Part shown: one piece after another, positions 1 through 11,506 of the stretch
How positions within the stretch are numbered: position 1 is the stretch's first letter
Layout: each line of letters begins with the position of its first letter
NCBI GenBank assembly: GCA_030765065.1
Contig: CM060986.1
Coordinates: 80,407,573-80,471,572 of the forward strand
From: Deroplatys truncata
Lineage: Eukaryota > Arthropoda > Insecta > Mantodea > Mantidae
Direction of reading: 5' to 3'
DNA length: 64,000 nucleotides
The notes under the pieces: generated by a model
Databases searched by the model: none
What the model saw: only the letters and a program-made list of their open reading frames with translations
Told to the model about the DNA's origin: nothing
Translations under genes and position numbers: made by a program

Positions 1-469
1 GAAGCATAGGCCCTAGGCTGAACATGTCCAGTAGAGACGCTGGAATAGGATAGACAGATAGAGATTGAAAAGAGATAGCGAGAGAATGGGACACAAATGG
101 AAAGTTCAGACGCGTCATAAGGATAGATATAAAAGCAAATGTTCTCATACGACACTAAGGTGATCAGCCAATCAAAATAGTCTTTAAAATAGGGGGAAAA
201 TAGAGTCATTTGCGGGTGTATAAATAAGGCAGAACCCGAGATACGCACGTCTTTCTACAATTTCATCAGGGAATGAACTTCATGCCATTCAGACGCAGAG
301 AGTGTGAAGAAGCTATTAGAAATTTAGGAAAGATATGTCTAGTGTGAGGTACAGTTTGATAGATAGGCCGCCCCAGTCCAGTGATATAATTGTGGGATAG
401 AAGTCACGGCTAGCTGCGAACAAGTTACAGTTAAAGTGAACCTAAACTTTTATTTGGTTTTGTAGGACA
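1..469. other. no recognisable gene
   Basis: No exon-like frame or repeat is recognised here. The sequence is purine-rich and unique as far as can be judged within this window. Confidence 0.5.
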
Positions 470-810
470 CTTTATTCAGCACGTCAACATAACCACACCA
501 GGAAGGAAGAAGACGAGCAACGGAAGAGGTCCGTCGCAAAGTCCCATCATACACCAGCGAGAAGTCTTTCCAGAGCGCAAATTCCACCGAACTCCCACAA
601 CACATCTACCGCCGTCTGCTGGTCCCTCAACCTGAAATAGATGAAGAAATGATGGGGACAGGAAATTCGGTAGAAGGAAACTGCCCAAGAATTCGCCTAC
701 GGACCCGGGGAAACCACGAAAAAACCCATGGGAACAGGTCCGGCCCAACGTGAGTCGAATCCAGACCTTCCGATAGCAAGCCGCAGGTCATCGCGCTCGT
801 TGGTGTTGCA
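470..810 (-). mobile_element. tRNA-derived SINE (minus orientation)
   Basis: On the minus strand a tRNA-like head lies near 745-805. Its B-box-like stretch is ggtctggattcgactc, and it is followed by the phrase gtttccccgggtccgtaggc. That phrase recurs in slightly altered form (gtttccccgggtcgacaggc) in the SINEs at 16.5-17.0, 55.2 and 57.0 kb. The body after it is GC-rich and has a 90-codon open frame that I regard as chance. The 3' end is only approximate, and no target duplication was found. Confidence 0.6.
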
Positions 811-2124
811 GAAGTTTGGCTTTAAAAGTGTCACGAAAACACATACAGGAATTTCTAAAGCATTGAAGCCAGGACAAAAGGAAATAAGGTTAAACTGATA
901 TTGGACTTTAGGCAGAGATCTCGCAGGTAAATAACCACTCCATCCCTCCTACAGGCTTTTGGGATTCCAGTCAAAACTCGGACAGATTTTTACCTGTCTG
1001 TCAGTGACCCTTGGCTTCCGATGTTTTGTGTTTTCTTGTAATGATAATGGCTTTATTGTAGATAACTGGAAGCTAACTGCTTAAAAATTCCTATGCCTGG
1101 TCATGAAACCTTGGAATGCTGTCTCATACAGTTTGCAGATATTTTAGTAGGTTAAGCGACTGTCCAACAAAATTTCGAGATAGTGTGTTAATACTGAGCA
1201 GAGGGGCGTTTCCGTAGTAACGGAAGATTATCGGTAAACACTATCGTTTTGGACGTATCCCCGTTAATTTTCATCTCCGTTTTGTGGACCACTGCGTTAA
1301 TTCATCTAGAGTGGACTGAAGTTGTTCACAAACGTAATCAATGTAATGTTTAAAGCAGGGGTTTTCTGCCTGTGCTACGCGTACCACTGATGTTACGTGA
1401 ACCTTTGCCGAGTGTGCGTTTAGATTTTAGTAAATAAGATAAATTAACGTTATAACAACAAATATTACGCAGTTCTACCATAATTAAAAAAGTAAAAATA
1501 GGTTTCACATATAACGAATATTCAGTGTGATACTGTATAAAAATAATATGGAAGTTCAGTTTCAAACCTACGACAATGACGGCGCAACTTAATAACACAG
1601 TGCGGACCATACCAAACCTGCCGGCGTTCTAGAGGGCCGCAATCCGCGTGTTTACTGGGGAGATCTGAGCACGCTCTCACACGATACAAAAACCCACCTG
1701 CAATGAATAATGGAGATTAGCACTACTGTCCCATACAAATAATGTGCTGGTAGAAGGTAATAAGAATACATAACGTACCTTCTATCAAAGCATATGTTGA
1801 AAATTATATCCTTCCTTCTGAATGCAAACATCACAACGGTTTACAACATTCAAAACACTTTCTGAACTCTCTCTGTAATTTCACTGAGCACTCGCTCATG
1901 GATTGCTTATTTCATTTTCTGTTTTAGGTCCTCCCACAAATAAAAACATTTTATCGACCATTTTAATCAAGGGATTTAGTGTATCTCACGTGTTTTCAAC
2001 AAGGCATTAGAATGTCATTGAGCGGTCGGTGATGATTGGGTTTTTTCTCGCGAGGAAGCGGCACTGATGGTCCGCACTGGACTTTCAGACAACTATTATT
2101 AGAAACATTTCGTGTTTTTGTTTT
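811..2124. other. intergenic stretch, nothing recognised
   Basis: AT-rich sequence with short open frames only. None shows a protein pattern or splice context that I recognise. Confidence 0.4.
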
Positions 2125-2945
2125 TTCACCCAAAAATTCGATATCTAGATTTCACCGGAAATGTATGTTTTGAGGTACCCTAAATAAAAATATCATTTTT
2201 ATAATGCTGTCTGTGTGCCTGTAAACAACACAACTCAAAAATGAAAAATCGGATCAACACCTAACTTGGTATTTAAGTTCACTACCATCCAAGGATGCGA
2301 CACAAAGACTTTCAGGAAAATCCCCCCACCCCGGACTACCCCTTCATGGAACACTTTTAAAATTTTGATTTTCTCAGAAATGTCTCTAACGATTTTGATT
2401 AAAATATCACATGTTTAAGATATTTTAATGACAAATGATATGTACGTGTATATATGTGTATATCTTGAATTTTCTGGGAATGTCCCCAAAAGTCCTCTTC
2501 ATTCTGAATGACTTTCTCATAACTGGTAACCGTAAGAAATAGACAAAATGTTATAACACAAAAAATATAGATCTCGTTAAAACACAATTTATGTCATAAA
2601 TTGTTTTTTGACGAGTGACCCATTTCCGAGATATTCCTTGTTATTTGTTTGAATTCTCCATTACTTATATTTTTCCTCAAATGGAAATTCGTTATTCATT
2701 TTTGTTATGTCCTGGACATCAAAGAGTATTGAATGCTCCATATAGCGACCAGCTCTTAAAAGATTTGACTAGGGCTTAAAGTATACCATATCCCCCTTGC
2801 ACCTACAGGAAAATTAGCAATAAGATGATAATTTCTGCAAATATTTATCCCGATTAACATGAAGTAGATTGGGAATAAGTATTTGTAAAATAGCTTGTAC
2901 AAGAGTAGAGAAAGTCATGTGAGTGCAACACATGCGATTTTTATA
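2125..2945 (+). repeat. interspersed repeat F1, copy a
   Basis: This is one of at least ten dispersed copies of a repeat of about 0.85 kb. The copy begins at cacccaaaaattcgatatc. It passes through the marker phrases aaacttggtatt(t)a, attttctcagaaatg and gtttgtttgaattctccatt. It ends at gagaaagtcatgtgagtg followed by caacacat. In complete copies the first end is tactttctctactacgtata and the last end contains gtagagaaagt, so the termini are partly inverted. No coding frame is shared between copies, which fits a non-autonomous element. Confidence 0.75.
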
Positions 2946-3795
2946 TATCTACGAGAAACATTTACAGTAACAGGAAAGCAATGGGCTTACATTATTGCTG
3001 GAAAGACAGAATCAGACTGAAAAATTCACAAATAGCATGGATTTAATCACGGGTCTTCGCCTTCAACCGAGTTAGCATAGCAACATCCCGGTACGACACT
3101 AAATTCCCCAAATGATTCTTACTTTTCCCTGTAAACCACAAGTCGTACTCAAATTCATTTTGAGATAAGATACCCCAGCAATCACTATATTTTGACCTTG
3201 ACACAATTAGTTTTTAATGCTTTTCGCAAAACAATCCATTGAGTAGGAGTAGACTGAACAATTTTTTCCAATAAATCTCTTATTCTAAAATAGCACATAC
3301 AGGAAACAAATAAATAGATCACCAATGCTTTTATAAACGCAGAGGAATATTTATTTTGACCCTTGTACCATAAAACCACGTATTTCCCTCGTAAAAATTT
3401 GTTTATTGGTAATCTAATATTCTGTGCTGAATGTAATGGTGGGTCATAGCGTCTTTGGAAAACGTTGTGAACCCCTGGTTTAGAGCAAAGGTCTTGCTAA
3501 AGAAATAGATAGTTGCTCTTCTTTTGGTCATTCTTGGAACTACTTCTTACCTGTAACGGTGGTTGAGTGAATACAATAAACCAATCGGGCCAGTCGGGCT
3601 GTGAGGCAGTATTTTTAACACTTAAATGATTTCTGTCAAATTATATAATATGTAAATTCAATAACAGCCCGCCTTAAAGCAATATGTGTATGTAAGAATT
3701 TGTAAAATGTATGTAACAGTCATTGCATATGCTTATATTATTGTAAACATGTTCAATAATGTTATGTGAATATATTACGTAACTTAATAATGTAG
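2946..3795. other. intergenic stretch, nothing recognised
   Basis: AT-rich sequence between the F1 copy and an inverted-end segment. No supported gene. Confidence 0.4.
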
Positions 3796-4189
3796 GAGCT
3801 GTGAGAATAATAAGTTAAACATTGCTACAATGAGGTAACAATGAGGTAACCTTGAGGCAATAATGTGTTTGAGAGTTTAATACTACTACTTCTGATTATT
3901 GGAATAACAATAATGCAATTTTAGTGATAGTTTATAAAATAGCCAATCAACAATCAGAAAAAGCTTTACTTAAATGAAGGTATTCTATTGGATTAGGAAT
4001 AGCCAATCAGAGACTTGAAATACAGAAATTTACAAGTTTAGACGGTTGAAATCAATTCAGTTGCTTCTAGACAGTGCTCATAACCAGACGCGAGATGTGT
4101 CCTCGAGAAATTAATTACGTATTCGTGTGGGATGAAAATAGTATACGTGTTAAAAAGTGCAAGTATTAAATAAAAGAATCTCACAGCTC
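3796..4189. repeat. 394-bp segment with 11-bp inverted ends
   Basis: The segment is bounded by gagctgtgaga on the left and tctcacagctc on the right, which are perfect inverted repeats. A motif aataaaag lies just inside the right end. It could be a small DNA element, or an LTR of TGTGAGA...TCTCACA type. No direct repeat flanks it, so the class is not settled. Confidence 0.35.
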
Positions 4190-5082
4190 TCGATATCAGT
4201 GAAGTGTTATGTAATTTGTGTCAAGGATTAATAAAAAGCATTGAATTAAAACTTAAAATCTGTGTAAGCCTACATTCTTCAGTCGTACCACAACCCTGCC
4301 AAGATATCCATGTCTCTAAAATAAATACTGACTTAGACGAGGCAAACATAAATATTAAATATTTAAAGAAACAGTTTAATTACAAAGTTAATATTTTTTA
4401 AATTTTTGGACGAAGGCTACCGGGTACTATACGTGCGGTTGCAACCAATTTCATGTTCGGATCCCCAACGTTGAAATATAATACAGCATCTACAAACTGA
4501 CTTTCAATACGTAGCAGCAACTACCTACTTCAAATCGGCTTTTCCATACGTGGAGCGTAACAAACTATTTTTCTCAGCTGTTATTATCATTTGTTTTTCT
4601 TTCTTTCCTAATCAATCATTGCCCAAAGAAATAGCGGAAATTGTAACAGAATTCTTCATTGCTTAAAACTGTATTTTCTAAGTTGGTATGCAGCTCACTT
4701 CTTATCGTGGGATACAGCAAAAGTTCCAACTAAGACTATTTTGGGTAGCATCTTTGGTTGTTATTGAATTTTGCTGACTATAAAATAAACAATTTATTTA
4801 CTCCTTCAGTATTTCTATTTATCTTCAACTCGGAGCAATAACTTCACAAGCTTCCTCCCAAATTTTTGTTTTGAACTTCTGTTACTCATCCAGGCTATAC
4901 TATGTTGTACAGAGCAGTGACTGTATTAAAATATTTACATAGTATTAATAATACCACAAAAGGCTAATTCTCAGATCGTGTAAGCAGGCACAGAGCGCTA
5001 ACCTGTAGCTCGCTCACACGTAGCCTGGCGTCTCCCTCTCCCATGTTCCCCAAAGTGCTAAGCACAAGGTCGACTACTCAGA
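4190..5082. other. intergenic stretch, nothing recognised
   Basis: AT-rich sequence with a 65-codon open frame at 4204-4401. That frame has no recognisable pattern and is not called as a gene. Confidence 0.4.
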
Positions 5083-6765
5083 ACCACCACCACCACCACC
5101 ACCACCACCACCACCACCACCACCACCACCACCACCACCACCACCACCACCACCACCACCACCACCACCACCACCACCACCACCACCACCACCACCACCA
5201 CCACCACCACCACCACCACCACCACCACCACCACCACCACCACCACCACCACCACCACCACCACCACCACCACCACCACCACCACCACCACCACCACCAC
5301 CACCACCACCACCACCACCACCACCACCACCACCACCACCACCACCACCACCACCACCACCACCACCACCACCACCACCACCACCACCACCACCACCACC
5401 ACCACCACCACCACCACCACCACCACCACCACCACCACCACCACCACCACCACCACCACCACCACCACCACCACCACCACCACCACCACCACCACCACCA
5501 CCACACCACCACCACCACCACCACCACCACCACCACCACCACCACCACCACCACCACCACCACCACCACCACCACCACCACCACCACCACCACCACCACC
5601 ACCACCACCACCACCACCACCACCACCACCACCACCACCACCACCACCACCACCACCACCACCACCACCACCACCACCACCACCACCACCACCACCACCA
5701 CCACCACCACCACCACCACCACCACCACCACCACCACCACCACCACCACCACCACCACCACCACCACCACCACCACCACCACCACCACCACCACCACCAC
5801 CACCACCACCACCACCACCACCACCACCACCACCACCACCACCACCACCACCACCACCACCACCACCACCACCACCACCACCACCACCACCACCACCACC
5901 ACCACCACCACCACCACCACCACCACCACCACCACCACCACCACCACCACCACCACCACCACCACCACCACCACCACCACCACCACCACCACCACCACCA
6001 CCACCACCACCACCACCACCACCACCACCACCACCACCACCACCACCACCACCACCACCACCACCACCACCACCACCACCACCACCACCACCACCACCAC
6101 CACCACCACCACCACCACCACCACCACCACCACCACCACCACCACCACCACCACCACCACCACCACCACCACCACCACCACCACCACCACCACCACCACC
6201 ACCACCACCACCACCACCACCACCACCACCACCACCACCACCACCACCACCACCACCACCACCACCACCACCACCACCACCACCACCACCACCACCACCA
6301 CCACCACCACCACCACCACCACCACCACCACCACCACCACCACCACCACCACCACCACCACCACCACCACCACCACCACCACCACCACCACCACCACCAC
6401 CACCACCACCACCACCACCACCACCACCACCACCACCACCACCACCACCACCACCACCACCACCACCACCACCACCACCACCACCACCACCACCACCACC
6501 ACCACCACCACCACCACCACCACCACCACCACCACCACCACCACCACCACCACCACCACCACCACCACCACCACCACCACCACCACCACCACCACCACCA
6601 CCACCACCACCACCACCACCACCACCACCACCACCACCACCACCACCACCACCACCACCACCACCACCACCACCACCACCACCACCACCACCACCACCAC
6701 CACCACCACCACCACCACCACCACCACCACCACCACCACCACCACCACCACCACCACCACCACCA
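5083..6765. repeat. giant (ACC)n trinucleotide microsatellite
   Basis: About 560 ACC units run almost without error for some 1.68 kb. The only slip seen is a missing base near 5503 (ccacaccacc), which moves the reading frame so that poly-His becomes poly-Thr in the plus-strand frame. The phrase actactcagaa stands on both sides of the tract (5074-5084 and about 6768-6778), so the array is itself bracketed by a direct repeat. The complementary strand is (GGT)n, a sequence type able to form G-quadruplexes. The long frames through it on either strand are artefacts of the repeat. Confidence 0.98.
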
Positions 6766-8222
6766 CTACTACTCAGAAACACTCTAAAATGGCCCTAATA
6801 ATAATCCTGGACGAACAAAATTTTAATTTGTAGGAAGCGCATCATCCTACTTACCCATATAACCCGCCAAAGGTGCACAGACTTTATAAAAGAATATAAT
6901 ATAGACACGTTGGGACAATAATGTGTTGTTGGAAACCAACACTTTTGCTGCTGGACACCACTAGAATTATTCCAGTAAGTTTTAGTACTTTGGTAAATAG
7001 GTAATATCTATTCTAGTTATTGTAGATGCGGGCTTCCAGTACTAATAATAATTCACGAATGCTTTGTTGACTTTATGGTAGTTACAGTTTAATTGCAATT
7101 TATTTTATTTTGTTTTAATTTACTTTAATTTTATGTTAGTAGTTAGTATTAAATCTGTATATACAACCATATTGTATAAACTAATAAGGCTAAGGGAAAT
7201 AAATAGAAAATTTGGAATACACGTCCTGTTGTAGACAACTAGATGCCAGGAAGGAGCATTACAGATTTTATTTTATTTTATTTTTAGTTTGTTTCCAGAG
7301 GGTGTAGTTTTCCTTGAAACACAGCTACAACAGAGGTATTTAAAGGCTAAGTATTCATATTTATTTCAAGGTCTCACTGTGATCAAATTGTATTATTAGC
7401 CTTTCTTGACGATAATTCAACTTAGATCCTTCAAAGACTTCATTTAATTTTCAAGAAACAAATCATAATATTATCCCCAACTTTGCTGATTACCATTCAA
7501 TACAACTAATGGTAACTTTAGAGTTTATATTTGCAACAAATCACATTACGGCTTATTGTAACAAAATAAGTGTAATACGCATATAAGGTACTTTTTGTAT
7601 AGAAACCTTATAAGACTATATATTTAAAATTTTATAAATGTGCAGTTAAATTACAAAATATTGCAACATATGTAAAAGAGAGCGGATGATATTGTGCGAT
7701 TTCCGACCTAAAAGCTAAATATCGTAGTATAAAGAATATATTTAACAAGTTACACCATCTGAAATATGTATAAGCCAGCGATGTTTTAAAATACCAAGCT
7801 GCTTTGCACACACTCTCCTAGACAAATAAATGTTGATTCATTGAAATGATGGAATATCCTTGTTTAACATTTCCATTATTTATTTTTTGTATGTAACAAA
7901 TGTTTAGTTTTGTTACATTAAAAACAAATAGTTTCATTGTTTGAGTTAGAAGTCCGTTTCAGATTACGTAACAACAGAATGTTGTTTGAAAGCAACTTTA
8001 GTTTTTCGCACGTAATTTTGCTAACACTTTTACAAAATAAAGCTGATTTGTGTGCATGTATCTAGTCAACTTTGGGATGCGTTCGGCTTTTACTGCCAGA
8101 AGTTAATTTATTAAAACTTGGATATATACGGTTCACTAAGAATTTGGAATTAGCAAACTAAATTGAGTACAAAGCACATTTAAGAAGAGTACACAATGAT
8201 AGTAGTGAATGCTTACTTAGTA
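6766..8222. other. intergenic stretch, nothing recognised
   Basis: Very AT-rich DNA with no supported coding frame. It lies downstream of the 3' end of the CRAL-TRIO gene. Confidence 0.4.
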
Positions 8223-8224
8223 TA

Positions 8225-8548
8225 CAGGCTGGACCATTTAGGTTGAGACTGTACAATATTTTCAAAACTAAGCGTTATAGAAAGAAATGTTTTGAATAAA
8301 AGTTGCTTGATATTACGAGGGAACGTAAATGCCATTAGTCGTATTTTATTTGGAGGACGTTGTGATGGTTCCCATTAGAAAAAGTTAAATTGGCCCTAAA
8401 ATGACTATCATAACGTCCTCCAAACAAAACACGACTAATGGCATTTGCTTTCCCCTATAAAATCAAGCAACGTTTATTAAAGACATTTTTTTCTATAACG
8501 CTTAGTTTTAGAGGTATTGTACAGTCTCAACTTAAGTGGTCCGCCCTG
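8225..8548. mobile_element. fold-back MITE with TA target duplication
   Basis: The two halves are inverted copies of each other over roughly 90-150 bp. The left half reads caggctggaccatttaggtt and the right, reversed, reads cagggcggaccacttaagtt. Both halves contain gagactgtacaata and aactaagcgttatagaaa. The element is flanked by TA at 8223-8224 and 8549-8550, within TATA on each side. TA duplication and CAGGGCGGA-type ends point to a Tc1/mariner-mobilised MITE. It encodes nothing. Confidence 0.85.
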
Positions 8549-8985
8549 TATACTGCAAATCGTAGACTTAGAAATTCAGTTTGGAATTGTGAACTTGAAA
8601 AAAAGTTATAGCATTTTAAATGCACTTTTTTCTTACTTTTCAAAAGTAGTACGTAAAATTGTCATAATAACAGAAAATGACTTTAGGAAATTTAGGAAAT
8701 TCAATTTTCGCCCTCCTCCCGGCCTTGCATTTTGAATTGGTGGGAGAATACATTTAAAGTATTTACTGAGAATACAGGCGATTTAGAATTTTAAAAATAT
8801 GATAAAGTATGACTTGAAATTGTTAAGTTTCTAATACTACGTTATTTTTAAAATATATATCAAAATATAAAATAGTTTTGTATATTTTGTCTCTGTTCTC
8901 TGTACTTAGTTGGAAACCAAAGTAGCCAATGATGGGAATAAAGGTTAGATGTTAAAATAGAAAATAAATTGGTATACGTGGAAGA

Positions 8986-8991
8986 TTTATT
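8986..8991 (-). promoter_or_regulatory. candidate polyadenylation signal
   Basis: AATAAA on the minus strand, about 125 nt past the stop codon of the CRAL-TRIO gene. It is the nearest canonical signal I found downstream of that stop. The mRNA end itself cannot be seen. Confidence 0.45.
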
Positions 8992-9114
8992 TCTAGACTC
9001 AGGGTTGGTAAATACTAAAGCTTTTGCACGCAATTTGAATAATGGGAATATTAGAGTAGTTCCGTATTTTAATTCTCTGCAGCTTCAGCGGAACAAATAA
9101 ATGAGAATGAATAT

Positions 9115-9269
9115 TCAATCGATAACAAGTTGCCGGAATGAGCCATCGAGACCGAAAAGGTCTTCCTGCGTTCTTGGTTTACCTCCTGGTCGCTTCTTCT
9201 CGTCGGATTTGTAGACTTGGTCATCCAGAAACCATTGGCGATTTTCCTCTACTTTGCGTTTGCATATCT
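9115..9269 (-). CDS. CRAL-TRIO gene, terminal coding exon 6
   Basis: 155 nt from tttttcag to the TGA at 9117-9115. It encodes residues 259-308, with VEENRQWFLDD, then KRPGGKP and EDLFGLDGSFRQLVID. This C-terminal tail, after the lipid-binding fold, is a hallmark of insect alpha-tocopherol-transfer-protein-like proteins. Confidence 0.93.
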
Positions 9270-11413
9270 CTGAAAAATAAATTTGCATTTCATCAAAACT
9301 AACGTTACACTTTTAAAAGTCAAGGTATTAGCTTATGGTGTGTTTATCACACATACTTTGAAACATTTAAATATTTGCTATCTCATAATTAAAGTTAATA
9401 CATATGCGCTATAGCAAGCAGAAGAAGAATATGAGACAAAAGAGTGCTAAGCATTAAAGTCCTTTGTTCGATGCCAGGCATTAATAATGCTGCACTAAAC
9501 CAGTTGGTATAATGAATGACGAGAGTGACAACCATGTATTAAACTTTGCCAAGATCTGTCATATCGTAACAGTATCATAACATTTACTTTATAACGGGAC
9601 AGAAATACACTCGATAACGGATACAAAATTAACGAGTACAATGACTACTCATCGCTGGAACTCGATAACTAAACTCCCTCAGGTATTATTGTACTACTTC
9701 TGAAGATAGCGTGGCACTATCACTGTATTATACCAATTGGATGCATAATGTAAATATTTTAAATTTCTTATAGCTAATTTTTCTCCTACCTTTCAAAGCA
9801 AACCGCAATCGGGATACGAAATAAGTAGGTAAATGCATGAAAACTGATTTCATGTTTGTAAATAATCATTAATAAAAATGTGATTTCGCCCGAAAAAATT
9901 TGTTTTTATAATATTGAGTCAATATACAGTGATTTTCCTTCACATTGTGGCCATCGCACGGCAGTTTGCGCGCCGGCCGCCTCAGCTCGGTCTAATGCCG
10001 AGAGATTTATCATATTCCCGCAACCACCTCACGTTCTCATATATACAGTTAAAATGCTAACAAGCATAAGAGATATAAGAGATATTAAAAACGTTGTGCT
10101 TTTATATCCGCATATTTTGGCCTCTTCTCAGGAGATTTTAATTCAAATTCGATGATTCAACATCGCAAATTGAGTGAATTTCTTGCTTAATGTTTTCCTT
10201 TAGTTCTTAAATGTATGGGATTTGTTACACACACCTTTTTTGAGGTTCCCCTACAGATAAAAATCACAGACGGTTAAATCAGGAGATCGTAAGGACCATA
10301 ATTATTTACTAATTACTCTATCTTCAAACTTTTCCTTATTAAATGTAATGACTCAGGCGTATGCGCGGTAGCAAATTTATTGGAAAAATCCAGACTGACA
10401 TTCAACGTCGATCAGCTGTTCAAAACATGGTATGAGTAAGTCATTTCTGTATCTCTGTGAATTTATCGTTTGTTAAAACAATATGGGTCCTATTATACCA
10501 TAAAAATGTACTGCGCATCAATTTTTCCTTTATTCAAGAGAATCTCGTGTGTAGAATCGGGTTTCTCTGTACTCCAATATCTGTTGTTTTGCGACGAAAC
10601 ATAGCCATATACATACGGAGCGAGATGGATCCGCAGTAACGTGTGAGGCTCGCATTCTGGAGGTCCCGGCCGCTCACTCTGACCATGGGCTTTTAGTGGT
10701 TTTCCCTGGTTGACAGAGGCAAATGCTGCCACGGATTTCCTCCCTACCTCCATTTCCTCTAATTTCATTTCTCTTCTATGTCATGTTTCATGACGTGGTT
10801 CTGTCGGTGTCTTGCGCCGAGGCTTGCGATTTGGAACTTCTTCTCTGCCCTGCTAGAGGTAAGCCTGTCGGTCCTCCACTGCTGCGTGGAGTTTTCCCGG
10901 TCACACTAGAGGGACGTCTTCGAGCGACCCTCCCGTGGCCGAGTGGTCAAACCTGGAAATATTAGGGAACTCTACGCGTCTGTGTCGACTTGCGTCGGCC
11001 ACGCTCTACAATCCATATGTCTCCTGCGGTTCCCTCACCTCATCCGTTCCTCCCGGAGGTGTAGGCACAAAAGATCCATCGGTGGTCAAGGTGCTATAGT
11101 CCTATGTTGTAATAGCCATATATAAGACACGGTGAGAAAAGAGTGAAGTTATAAACTTAAACTCAATTAAACAACAAACTATAGCATGCAAGAACATTTA
11201 AGTTAGAAGTATCATTTTATGTTGAAAGGGCATAATGAAGCTTTACTAAAATGCTTAAAATTAAATGCGTCATGAGTTTCTCTTCATAAGTCAAAATCCA
11301 CGTCCTCCGGTAGTAGGGAAGGTGGTAGTTTTTCCAATAAACACACGAGTGGTTAAAAACGGTTGCAGATAGTAATAATCCATTCTATCCGCAACTCGCA
11401 GCAAATTTATTCT

Positions 11414-11450
<37 letters not shown>

Positions 11451-11475
11451 ATAAATTATATATAAATATGTATAA

Positions 11476-11506
<31 letters not shown>

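Noticed and set aside
5043-6833. A 596-codon plus-strand frame of poly-His and poly-Thr, and similar poly-Gly, poly-Val and poly-Trp frames on the minus strand
   Set aside because: They are translations of the (ACC)n tract in different frames, with short unrelated ends and no splice or family support.
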